A program made the position numbers and the translations under genes. From contig DBMJ01000016.1 of assembly GCA_002298125.1 (NCBI GenBank), positions 395,065 to 459,064 on the forward strand: a stretch of DNA of 64,000 nt, read 5' to 3'. Below, piece by piece: positions 8,468 through 16,883 of the stretch. The first letter of the stretch is position 1. Each line of letters begins with the position of its first letter. Origin of the DNA: Clostridium sp. UBA701. Lineage in GTDB: Bacteria > Bacillota > Clostridia > Clostridiales > Clostridiaceae. The notes beneath the pieces were generated by a model. It worked only from the letters and a program-made list of their open reading frames with translations, was not told the origin of the DNA and ran no database searches.

Positions 8468-8498
8468 TTCCCTCAGGCTGATGGCTTGGGGGAATTTT
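8468..8498 (+). terminator. Terminator ending repeat array 3
   Basis: TTCCCTCA (8468-8475) pairs with TTGGGGGAA (8486-8494) followed by TTTT. It occupies the same place as the hairpin at 154-184, and the loop sequence differs. A GGGGGTCTAACAAATACGC tail follows, as it does after the first copy. Confidence 0.65.
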
Positions 8499-8754
8499 GC
8501 TTTTGGGGGTCTAACAAATACGCAGAACTAAGGATATTTGTGTTAAGGTTTAGGGTTTATGTAATTGCTAATTGAGATAGAGGAAAAAGCCCCCTCTCAA
8601 TACAGAAATCAAGAAAATGCATTGATAATCCTATCAGTATGTTTTTCTTTTGTAGGGAAGTAAAAATTATTAAAACCCTCCACTATCCTGCCAGGTTTTT
8701 AGATGTAAGTATAATGAGAAATGCAATTTGGATAACCAAAGAGGGAGGTAATCA

Positions 8755-8877
8755 ATAAGAACTTATAGTACTACTGAAATTGATGGATTAATAGGGTTGC
8801 ATCCAAACACTGTTATGTTGTACGAGAAATGGGGCTACATAACAATGAGTTATATCAAAAAAGTGAAAACTAAATAA
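8755..8877 (+). pseudogene. MerR-family regulator N-terminal remnant
   Basis: After GGGAGGT at 8742-8748, the codon at the expected start position is ATA, followed by RTYSTTEIDGLIGLHPNTV and then MLYEKWGYI. This is the start of a MerR winged-helix domain. It loses the family pattern after GYI and stops at codon ~40. A TATAAT (8710-8715) lies upstream. The lost ATG and the missing C-terminus argue for decay. Confidence 0.55.
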
Positions 8878-9017
8878 TAACTTTAGGTAGGACTAAATAA
8901 CTCTTGACGACGGGTAAACTTCATCATTAGTAAGGCTGCTTTAGTTCTATTTTTTTACTGCAATAAAGGATATAGAAATGAGTTTTACTAAAACCTTGGC
9001 AACATCGTATGCTAATC

Positions 9018-9752
9018 CTATTTCCTTACTGTGTATATTTCGTCCAAAGTGAGAATGTGTTCTTCAAGATTGATAAAATTACTTTTGGTGATAAATAGTT
9101 TGCCTTTACGGTGTGTACACATATTACTATCTTGCAATGTTTGTAAATATCTGTATAAAGTTCGCAGTTCAATATGCAGTAAATCCGCAAGGTCCGCTCG
9201 CTTCATTTCAATTGTATAAGGAAAATTGAAAAATTTAGATTGTTTATATAAATAAATAATTAGTAAATCAATAGGTTTGTATAAATTTTCTTCCACTGTT
9301 TCTTGCATTTTTAAGGAAGAGAATTCGGCAATCTTTTGTATTACAATATTAGCTAATTTTAAATTATCGTTTAATGCAATTTTAAATAAAGAAATTGGAA
9401 TTGAAAATGCACCTAAGGACTCATTTGTAATAACACTGGACGTGTAAGAGGAGATATCTGTAAGAGCTTCGATTAATCCAAAAAAATCGGGAGCATACAT
9501 AATACCTTGTATACTTTTCTCACCATATGCATTGTAACAGTGAATTTGAACACTTCCCTGCACAATCATAATAATTTTGTCTACAGGAGCAGAATTATTA
9601 ATTAGTATAGAGCAGGCAGGGTAGATTTTGTAGGTAATACCCAGGGATGATAAGTTGGTGTTGGTATTAACAGTAAAATTCTTGGGTTCAAAGCTATACT
9701 CAAAAACAGAATTAATCAATTCACAAAACTCATTTATAGAATTCTTATTCAT
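9018..9752 (-). CDS. Crp/Fnr-family transcriptional regulator
   Basis: About 244 residues. An N-terminal cyclic-nucleotide-type beta-barrel sensor (ACSILINNSAPVDKIIMIVQGSVQIHCYNAYGEKSIQG, given here in shortened sense) leads to a C-terminal winged helix containing MKRADLADLLHIELRTLYRYL. No cysteine cluster for an Fe-S centre is apparent, so oxygen sensing is not supported. I start at the ATG at 9750-9752, because GGAGG lies five bases before it; the longer frame would need a TTG that overlaps the ribosome site. It is divergent from the purine-salvage operon and is the likely local regulator. Confidence 0.82.
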   Translation of the reverse strand: MNKNSINEFCELINSVFEYSFEPKNFTVNTNTNLSSLGITYKIYPACSILINNSAPVDKIIMIVQGSVQIHCYNAYGEKSIQGIMYAPDFFGLIEALTDISSYTSSVITNESLGAFSIPISLFKIALNDNLKLANIVIQKIAEFSSLKMQETVEENLYKPIDLLIIYLYKQSKFFNFPYTIEMKRADLADLLHIELRTLYRYLQTLQDSNMCTHRKGKLFITKSNFINLEEHILTLDEIYTVRK

Positions 9753-9930
9753 AAGAACCTCCAAACAAAATTAATAAAATCGACAAATGTCATTTGAAAT
9801 ACGTTGAAATAGTATTAAAATTACACTTACAAAAAGCTGTTAAAATAATAATAATGCGTAAATATGAATATTGCAACTGTGGGAAATATGAAAATGTCGG
9901 GCTTTTTGCATAAGAAAGAGGTGTAGAATA

Positions 9931-11133
9931 ATGAGTATGAAAGAAACAAGCATGAAAGTAATTTTATTGGTGGGACCAACAGATGTAGGAAACGCAGAGG
10001 TAGAAAAATTCAACTTAGAGTATTTAGGGCAACTGGAAGAAAAAATGGGACAAAAATTTAAAGTTGTATTGCCTGAGGAAGTAGGCGAAGATGAGCTACC
10101 CATTTTCTTTATCGCAACTGGTGGTTCTGAAGAAGCCTTCCAGGAAATTTATGAAAAGTTTTCTGCTCCCTATTTGCTATTAACGACAGATGCATATAAT
10201 TCTTTAGCAGCATCCATGGAAATCATGGGATATTTAGAAATGAATAACCATAAAGGTGAAATATTACATGGATGCATGGATGAAATTGTAAAAAGGATAG
10301 ATGTTCTACAGAGAATATATAAAGCAAAAAAATCATTGAAAAACAAAAGGCTGGGAGCAATCGGGAAACCATCCGGGCTGATTTCCAGTGAAGCGGATGT
10401 AGAAGTGCTAAAGAAAGTTTCCGGAATTGAAATAGTAAATATTGACTTAAACGAGCTCATTAAAGAATATAGTGCATGTGAACCTATAGAAAACGAATAT
10501 ACCCGTGAGATTATGGCAAAAGGCTATAGGGAAGATGAAATTGAAAAAGCATTAAAAGTATATGCAGCGGTAAAAAAGTTAATTGAAAAGTATAATCTTC
10601 AGGCAGTTACAATTAAATGCTTCGATTTAATACCAGTTCTTAAAACAACTGGATGTTTGGCTTTGGCAATATTGAATGCAGAAGGAATTCCGTCAGCTTG
10701 TGAAGGAGATACAAAGAGCTTAATAAGTATGACTGTTCTAAATGAATTAACAGGTGAACCTGTATTTATGGCAAATCCTTCCTTTATGGATACAAAATGT
10801 AACGAGATGATTATTGCACATTGCACATTACCTATCAATATGCCGAAAGATTACTATTTAACTACACATTTTGAAAGTGGAATTGGTGTAGCTATTGCCG
10901 GAAATGTAGAAAAAGGAAGTGTAACCGTATTTAAATGTGACGAATCATTTAAACGCTTTTATGCTGGGGAAGCAGAATTATTGGAGTGTTTACACAGAGA
11001 TGATTTATGCAGGACACAGATGAGAATTAAATTTAATGATGGGATTGATTATTTCCTTAAGAATCCTATTAGCAATCATCATTTAATATGTAAAGGTGCA
11101 TGGAAAGAAGTAATTGAAGAGTTTTTTGCTTAG
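9931..11133 (+). CDS. L-fucose/arabinose isomerase-like protein
   Basis: About 400 residues. It resembles the fucose/arabinose isomerase superfamily in the VTIKCFDLIPVLKTTGCLALAILN region and the following PSACEGDTKSLISM segment, where family members place metal and substrate ligands. True FucI is longer (~590 residues), so this is a shorter, uncharacterised branch. It heads a purine-salvage operon, so a role with a pentose such as ribose released from nucleosides is possible. That is inference from context only. GAAAGAGG precedes the ATG. Confidence 0.6.
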   Translation: MSMKETSMKVILLVGPTDVGNAEVEKFNLEYLGQLEEKMGQKFKVVLPEEVGEDELPIFFIATGGSEEAFQEIYEKFSAPYLLLTTDAYNSLAASMEIMGYLEMNNHKGEILHGCMDEIVKRIDVLQRIYKAKKSLKNKRLGAIGKPSGLISSEADVEVLKKVSGIEIVNIDLNELIKEYSACEPIENEYTREIMAKGYREDEIEKALKVYAAVKKLIEKYNLQAVTIKCFDLIPVLKTTGCLALAILNAEGIPSACEGDTKSLISMTVLNELTGEPVFMANPSFMDTKCNEMIIAHCTLPINMPKDYYLTTHFESGIGVAIAGNVEKGSVTVFKCDESFKRFYAGEAELLECLHRDDLCRTQMRIKFNDGIDYFLKNPISNHHLICKGAWKEVIEEFFA

Positions 11134-11166
11134 CAATGTAAATATTTGAAAATAGATAAGGGATAG

Positions 11167-11887
11167 ATGATTGAAATGAAGAAAACAAATGGGGATTTTT
11201 CAATGATATCAATTTTAGTAATACCAATTGCAGTAGCAGTGAATTGTTGTCGGTGCATAATTAGCAACAGTATTAAAGTTACCATTCTTTCTGGATGTAA
11301 TAGGCACTGTATTTATTAGTATTCTGTGTGGCCCATTGATTGGTGCAGTCGCTGGGGGGGTGACAAATATCATTACAGGTATTACAAACCCGATACAGTT
11401 TGCATTATCTAGATTAGGCATAGATAGTGCAATTACATTAGGTTTTTCACTTCTGAATATTGCAGGAATTTTCATATGGTTCTTTCAAACAACAACGGAT
11501 AAAGAAATTGCATATACATTGGAAACAATGGGAGTAAATCATAAAGTTGCTTACATATTTATTTCTACATTAAAGATGATTGAGGAATTAGAAAAAAATA
11601 GTAAAACAATTATGGATTCTCAACGAGCAAGAGGAGTGGAAATGGAAGACAATGTTATAACACGTGCAAAAGCATTTATTCCATCAATAATTCTGCTAAT
11701 ATTAGGAGCGATTACTAATACGGAGGAAAGAGTTCTGACTCTAGAATGCAAGGGATTTAGTGTAGAAACAATAAAGACTCATATTTTTACGGTAAAGAAA
11801 AGCGGTAAAGAAAAAATTGTGAATGCAAGTGCCGTATTAATTACAATAATAATTATTGCAGGAAGGGTATATTTATGGATAAAGTAA
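11167..11887 (+). pseudogene. ECF transporter S-component/T-component remnants, fused and frameshifted
   Basis: ATG 11167 begins an S-component-like protein. Near 11244 the frame shifts, and in the new frame TAA (11258-11260) replaces the codon before LATVLKLPFFLDVIG. The S-like sequence continues to TNPIQFA (about 11405) and then runs directly into the C-terminal half of an EcfT protein (TTDKEIAYTLETMG, then DSQRARGVE). The rest of the S protein and the start of the T protein are missing. Lesions are therefore one frameshift, one nonsense codon and one large deletion. A 183-residue frame from 11336 remains open, but a working transporter is unlikely. Confidence 0.75.
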
Positions 11888-12669
11888 TCGAGTTAAAGCA
11901 GGTGACGTATATGTACCCTCTTGCAAAAGATGCATCAATTGTAGATTTTGAATATACCATGGAATGTGGAAAATTTTACGGGATAATCGGGGAAAATGGG
12001 GCCGGAAAGACAACATTATGTTCCATTTTGCGAGGATTTGTGCCAAGCTTTTATAAAGGAGAGCTGACAGGACAAGTTCTCGTAGAGGACAGGAATATAG
12101 AGGAATATACCGATGGGGAGTTGGCATCAACTATGGTATTAGAACCGGATATTTTAATTATTGATGAACCTGCCAGTCAATTAGATCCGAAAGGAACAGA
12201 AAATGTTTTTAAAATAATTGCGATGTTAAAGAGAGAAAAAAAGACGATTATTTTAGTGGAACATAAGGTAGATATGATTGCAAAATATGCAGATGAAGTT
12301 TTGGTTCTAAAAGAAGGCAGACTTGTAAGAAGCGGAAAAACACAGGACATCCTTTCAGATGCAGCTTTATTGGAATATGGTGTAAAAATACCACAGGTCG
12401 GATTACTGGGAAATAAATTGATTACTATTACACATGATATGGAATTTGTGTCAGAAAATCTCGCTGAAATCATTGTTATGGCAAATAAGAAAGTCGTAGC
12501 TCAAGGAACACCAAAAGAAATTTTTTGGAATTTAGAAGCATTAAAACAAGCTATGTTAAAGCAAACAAGTATTAGTCAAGTATGTAAAGAACTGTCGTTG
12601 GGTAAGAATATTATAAATATTCAGGAAGCGATAGAAGAGATAAAAGAAATTTGTAATAAAAACCATTAG
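11875..12669 (+). pseudogene. Internally deleted ECF-type ABC ATPase
   Basis: The reading frame is open for 264 residues but lacks essential parts. Walker A (GENGAGKTT) is present around residues 39-47. The sequence jumps from TDGELAST to MVLEPDILIIDEP, removing the Q-loop and the LSGGQ signature. It then jumps again from VGLLGNKL to ITITHDMEF, skipping nearly all of a second ATPase domain. Intact relatives are two-domain ATPases of ~550 residues. Both deletions keep frame. The start overlaps the preceding remnant by 13 bases. I call it non-functional by comparison with the family, not from any stop codon. Confidence 0.7.
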
Positions 12670-12680
12670 GAGGGAATCAT

Positions 12681-13397
12681 ATGTCAACGCCACATAATTC
12701 GGCAGAAATAGGGGAAATTGCAAAAGTAGTAATTATGCCGGGAGATCCGTTACGTGCAAAATATATTGCAGAACATTATTTAGAAGATACAAAATGCTTT
12801 AATTCATTACGCAATATGTTGGGCTATACAGGTATGTATAAAGGACAACCAGTTTCTGTTATGGCAAGCGGAATGGGAATGCCTTCCATAGGAATCTATT
12901 CGTATGAGTTATATCATATGTATGATGTAGATACCATTATCAGAATTGGTTCTGCAGGAAGTTTAAATCCAGAGGTAAGTGTAACTGACATAGTATGCGC
13001 CATGGGAGCGAGTACGGATTCAAACTATATTTCACAGTTTGATTTAAGCGGTTCCTTTTCAGCATTAGCCGACTATTCTTTGATAAAAGATGCAGAAATA
13101 TTAGCGAAAGAAAAAAATATTAAATTTCATGTAGGGAATATACTTTCTTCGGATGTTTATTATGAAGAAAATGAAAGAATGACTACGTGGAAGAATCTGG
13201 GATTAATTGCGATCGAAATGGAAACGGCAGCATTATATATTAATGCTGCCAGAGCAGGAAAAAGTGCTGTCTCATTGTTGACGATATCAGCAAGTGATTA
13301 TGAAGATAGGGAACTATCCGCAATGGAAACGCAGCAGTGTTTGGACGAAATGATAGAAATAAGTTTATTATTAGCAGTACGAAAGACAGAGAAATAA
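12681..13397 (+). CDS. deoD: Purine-nucleoside phosphorylase, DeoD type
   Basis: Cytosolic enzyme converting purine nucleosides and phosphate to free base and ribose-1-phosphate; 238 residues, the normal DeoD length. The N-terminal phosphate site MPGDPLRAKYIAE, the RIGSAGSL motif near residue 95, and the IEMETAALY nucleoside-binding motif near residue 178 are all visible. AGGAGGGA lies upstream of the ATG, 11 bases after the transporter remnant. With the next gene it forms a guanosine-to-guanine-to-xanthine route. It appears intact, although its adjoining transporter is broken. Confidence 0.9.
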   Translation: MSTPHNSAEIGEIAKVVIMPGDPLRAKYIAEHYLEDTKCFNSLRNMLGYTGMYKGQPVSVMASGMGMPSIGIYSYELYHMYDVDTIIRIGSAGSLNPEVSVTDIVCAMGASTDSNYISQFDLSGSFSALADYSLIKDAEILAKEKNIKFHVGNILSSDVYYEENERMTTWKNLGLIAIEMETAALYINAARAGKSAVSLLTISASDYEDRELSAMETQQCLDEMIEISLLLAVRKTEK

Positions 13398-13407
13398 GAG
13401 GATAATA

Positions 13408-14682
13408 ATGAAAATTTTTAAAGGAAACATAATATATACCTTAAAAAGGGAAAAATTTGAAATAATTAATAACGGATACATTGTAGAGGAAGAGGGAAAG
13501 ATTAATTATTGTGGAAAAGTATTGCCCTCTATGTATAAAGACAGCAATATTACAGATTACAAAGATTGTTTGTTAATTCCGGGATTTATAGATGCTCATG
13601 TACATCCATGCCAGCTTCCTAATATTGGTTTGGGATACGACTTGGAATTACTGCCCTGGCTGGAAAGATATACTTATCTACAAGAGGGAAGATTATCAGA
13701 TTTGGAATATGCAAAAGCGGTATATAAGGCATATCTTCATGAAAACTGGAAGTATGGCGTTACCCGTTGTATCGCTATGGCTACAACAGATACAGAATCC
13801 ACTTTATTATTGATGAAAATGATGGAACATGCCAATATGGGTGGTTATATTGGAAAAGTAAATCAGGATTGTAATTGTGGAAAAGCTGAGTTTATGGAAA
13901 CAACAGAGGGGTCTATAGATGCAACGAAGAAATGGTTATATAGGGCATTGGATTACAAAGGATTGGTAAAACCTATTTTAACACCTACGATAAATATTAT
14001 TTGTTCGAAAGAACTTATGAAATTTGTGGGAGAAGCGGCGGAAAAATATAAACTTCCCGTACAGGCCCATTTGTCAGAGAATATTCAGGAAGTAAAATTT
14101 TGCAGAGAATTATTTCCGAATCATAAAGATTTTGTGGATGTGTATGATGAATATGGATTATTTGGTCAGCAAAAGACAATGATGGCCCATTGTATTCATC
14201 TGTCAGAGCGGGAATTAGAGTTGATGGCAGAACGAAAAATATTAGCTGCACATTGTCCAAATTCAAACTTAAATCTTTCGAGTGGGTTTATGAATACTAA
14301 AAAATATTTAGACATGGGAATTTGTGTTGGGCTGGGAAGTGATATTGCAGGAGGAAATACACTTAATCCATTTGAGAATATGAAAGCAGCTATTCAAACA
14401 TCACAGGCATTGTGGTTGTCAGGCGTACAGGATAAGAAATTAAGTTCTTCAGAAGCATTTTACATTGCAACAAGAGGAGGCTCTTTTTTTGAGAAGGTAG
14501 GATGCTTTGAAGAGGGATATGAACTAGATATGCTAGTCATAGATGATAGTGATATGAATAGCTTTAATAGAAATTCTTTAGAAGAAAGAATACTGAGGCT
14601 TATATACAGCGGAACAGAAAAAAATATTAAAGAAAGATATATTCATGGAAATAAGATTCAAGATCCAGATATTTCGTTGTAG
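13408..14682 (+). CDS. guaD: Guanine deaminase
   Basis: Amidohydrolase of 424 residues predicted to turn guanine into xanthine and ammonia. The metal-binding PGFIDAHVHP, the guanine-deaminase-like LPWLERYTYLQEGR segment, QAHLSEN, MAHCIHLSE and GLGSDIAGG appear in order and supply the His and Asp ligands. The start is 10 bases after deoD, so the two are co-transcribed. Family alternatives are other purine or triazine deaminases, but the LPWLERYT region favours guanine. No lesion seen. Confidence 0.85.
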   Translation: MKIFKGNIIYTLKREKFEIINNGYIVEEEGKINYCGKVLPSMYKDSNITDYKDCLLIPGFIDAHVHPCQLPNIGLGYDLELLPWLERYTYLQEGRLSDLEYAKAVYKAYLHENWKYGVTRCIAMATTDTESTLLLMKMMEHANMGGYIGKVNQDCNCGKAEFMETTEGSIDATKKWLYRALDYKGLVKPILTPTINIICSKELMKFVGEAAEKYKLPVQAHLSENIQEVKFCRELFPNHKDFVDVYDEYGLFGQQKTMMAHCIHLSERELELMAERKILAAHCPNSNLNLSSGFMNTKKYLDMGICVGLGSDIAGGNTLNPFENMKAAIQTSQALWLSGVQDKKLSSSEAFYIATRGGSFFEKVGCFEEGYELDMLVIDDSDMNSFNRNSLEERILRLIYSGTEKNIKERYIHGNKIQDPDISL

Positions 14683-15366
14683 GGATGATTAATGGCAGCC
14701 ATATGAGTTATAAGTTATTAAATGCTATCAGCAATAAAGAAGTTTAATACAGCTGGATAGGTAATATTTAAGTATGTAGAAATCCCAGAGAGAGTGCGCT
14801 TTTCTCGAATTTTTATAATAAGGTGATTTCAATGTTTATAAACTTTCTTTTTCTATTTCCCAAAGTGAGTAATAATAATTATCTTCATCTTGAAGTCTAA
14901 TGAACTAACGATAATTGCAATTGAAGGACTTGAAGGAGTTGTACCTTGATATTATAATCTTTGAGATGATTTATTAAAAGCCTATGACAATGCTGTTAAG
15001 AAATATGAACTCTTTGTTATTCCTTTTTACCATATATAGTTGACAGCTCCTTCATAGCTCATTTTTTCCTTAACTGATATATATACCACCTTAGGGTAGA
15101 GTTTCATAACTTTACATGATATTTAATATTGATATTACAATTATATTAATAACTTATGTGAATACCATTGAAAAAAATATCAGAGGGCAGGCTGCATGTT
15201 TGATAATAAATGAGTAAATAAAGATTTTATATACTTAGCGAAGGCTGAGTTATCGGAATTTGCTGAGTGTCAAATACTTTTGACATACGAAAACAGGTGC
15301 TATCAAACACTTTTGATTGTGAAAATTCGTTTGAGGTTATAGACTGAAGTTGCAGGAGGACATTAT
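14683..15366 (+). other. Gap with no recognised gene
   Basis: About 680 bases. No frame on either strand carries a recognisable family. The last 100 bases hold two related palindromes described separately. A weak AT-rich segment with CTCGAATTTTTATAATAAGG near 14797 could contain a promoter. Otherwise I see nothing. Confidence 0.4.
15269..15317 (+). promoter_or_regulatory. Paired 16-bp palindromes, probable operators
   Basis: GTCAAATACTTTTGAC (15269-15284) and ATCAAACACTTTTGAT (15302-15317) share the consensus RTCAAAYACTTTTGAY. They are 33 bp apart, about three helical turns, and lie just before the XRE regulator gene. When one arm changes, the other changes to match (G/C to A/T at the ends). 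Autoregulation by the XRE protein is the simplest reading. Confidence 0.6.
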
Positions 15367-15939
15367 ATGGAGATTGGAAAACAAATAAAAAAATATAGGA
15401 CTGAAATGGAGGTTTCGCAGGATGAATTAGCTGAAAAGATATTTGTCTCTCGTCAAACAATTTCAAATTGGGAAAACAATAAGAACTACCCTGATGTGAA
15501 AAGCTTATTATTATTAAGTTCTCTTTTTGGTGTCTCTCTTGACATATTAATTAAAGGAGACCTTGAAGAAATGAAAGATAAAATTAAAACAGAAGACATT
15601 GTAGGATTTAAACAGGATAGCACTATCTTCAGTGTGCTTATGTTAAGCATGATTTTATTACCAGTTCCCCTTGCAAAATTTGGGGGGATATTAGGTATTG
15701 GAATTTGTGGCATAATTGTTATTATCACAATATTTTATGCAATTCGAATTGAAAAACAAAAAAAGAATTTTGATATTCAGACCTACAAAGAAATTGTTGC
15801 TTTTTCGGAAGGAAAACATCTAGATGAACTTCAAAAAAATCGTGAGTATGGAAAACGCCCATATCAGAAAATTTTGTTAGCAATAGGTTCAGGTTTATTA
15901 ACGATTGTCATTGCAATCATTATGAACTATATATTGTAA
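15367..15939 (+). CDS. XRE-family regulator with membrane domain
   Basis: 190 residues. Residues 1-65 are a Cro/C1-type helix-turn-helix (SQDELAEKIFVSRQTISNWEN is the DNA-reading part). The C-terminal half has three hydrophobic segments (about residues 80-95, 100-120 and 165-188), so the protein is membrane-attached. Such HTH-membrane proteins are common in Firmicutes and usually act locally, often for envelope or bacteriocin responses. Here the neighbours do not show a target. AGGAGG precedes the ATG. Twin palindromes upstream suggest it controls itself. Confidence 0.8.
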   Translation: MEIGKQIKKYRTEMEVSQDELAEKIFVSRQTISNWENNKNYPDVKSLLLLSSLFGVSLDILIKGDLEEMKDKIKTEDIVGFKQDSTIFSVLMLSMILLPVPLAKFGGILGIGICGIIVIITIFYAIRIEKQKKNFDIQTYKEIVAFSEGKHLDELQKNREYGKRPYQKILLAIGSGLLTIVIAIIMNYIL

Positions 15940-16101
15940 AATTGGAAAATCCATTTTACCAATCAGATCAAGAACACAATGTTATAGGGTTAATGATAAA
16001 GTATAATGGTCTAAGAAACGTCAACTGTTGCGGATTATATGCTAATAGCTTATTATGTGTTATAATTTTGAATAAGGATAAAGCGTTAAGGAGGTGGCAT
16101 C

Positions 16102-16671
16102 TTGGCACAGCAATATACTAGAAAAATGATTCGCGATGCATTTATAAAGATGCTGAATGAATGCCAACTTAACAAAATCACAGTTAAGGATATTGCTACA
16201 GCATGTGAGATCAATAGAAATACTTTTTATTATTACTACACAGATGTATATGCACTTCTGTCAGAGCTCTTCCAAACAGAACTTCAGATAGTCATTGATG
16301 AATATAATGATACACTTTCCTGGGAGGAGAGCTTTCTTGTTGCTGCTAAGTTTGCTATAGAAAACAAAAAAGCCATTTATCATGTATATAATTCCATGCA
16401 AAGAGAAGAATTGGAGAACTATATATACAATGTATCAGGAAATGTCATGATCCGGTATATTGAAAAAGTAAGTAGCGGTATATCAGCCTCTTTGGAAGAT
16501 AAAAAACTAATTGCTTCCTTTTATCAGTGTGCCCTCACTGAAATGGTGCTGCGCTGGATTGCTTCCGGAATGAAGGAAGATCCTGATAATATTATAAGAC
16601 GAATCGGGCAGCTCTTTGATGGAAACATTGAGTTATCCCTTAAAAGAAGTGCTGCTTTAAATGATTTCTAG
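16102..16671 (+). CDS. TetR-family regulator next to oleate hydratase
   Basis: 189 residues starting with TTG after AAGGAGGTGG. The N-terminal TetR helix-turn-helix is clear (ITVKDIATACEINRNTFYYYYTD). The helical C-terminus resembles the DhaS-like branch of the family. It is separated from the oleate hydratase gene by a strong hairpin terminator and a 200-base gap, and has the same orientation. Control of the fatty-acid hydratase is plausible but inferred only from adjacency. No palindrome resembling TGAACNNNGTTCA was seen at its own promoter. Confidence 0.75.
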   Translation: MAQQYTRKMIRDAFIKMLNECQLNKITVKDIATACEINRNTFYYYYTDVYALLSELFQTELQIVIDEYNDTLSWEESFLVAAKFAIENKKAIYHVYNSMQREELENYIYNVSGNVMIRYIEKVSSGISASLEDKKLIASFYQCALTEMVLRWIASGMKEDPDNIIRRIGQLFDGNIELSLKRSAALNDF

Positions 16672-16734
16672 TAAAAAGCAATCAGAGCTTCCTTTTTTAT
16701 CAGACATTATAATGTCAATGCCTAAAAATTATAC

Positions 16735-16777
16735 AAACAAACTGCGGTGTTTGAAATTCGAACACCGCAGTTTGTTT
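16735..16777 (+). terminator. Strong hairpin terminator after the TetR gene
   Basis: A perfect 17-bp inverted repeat (left arm 16735-16751, right arm 16761-16777) with core ACTGCGGTGTT/AACACCGCAGT and a 9-base loop. It is flanked by A and T tracts, so it could work in both directions. Confidence 0.85.
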
Positions 16778-16883
16778 ATCTAATGTAAAAGAAATAAAAA
16801 AGGCATATTATAAGTTTAAACAAATCTAAAAATATATAGTAGGATTTGGAGGGTTATTAAGAATTAAGAAAGAAGGAGAGAAC

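Noticed and set aside
11336..11887. Intact 183-residue membrane protein
   Set aside because: It joins part of an S component to the end of an EcfT protein, with upstream frameshift and stop. It is better explained as a deletion remnant.
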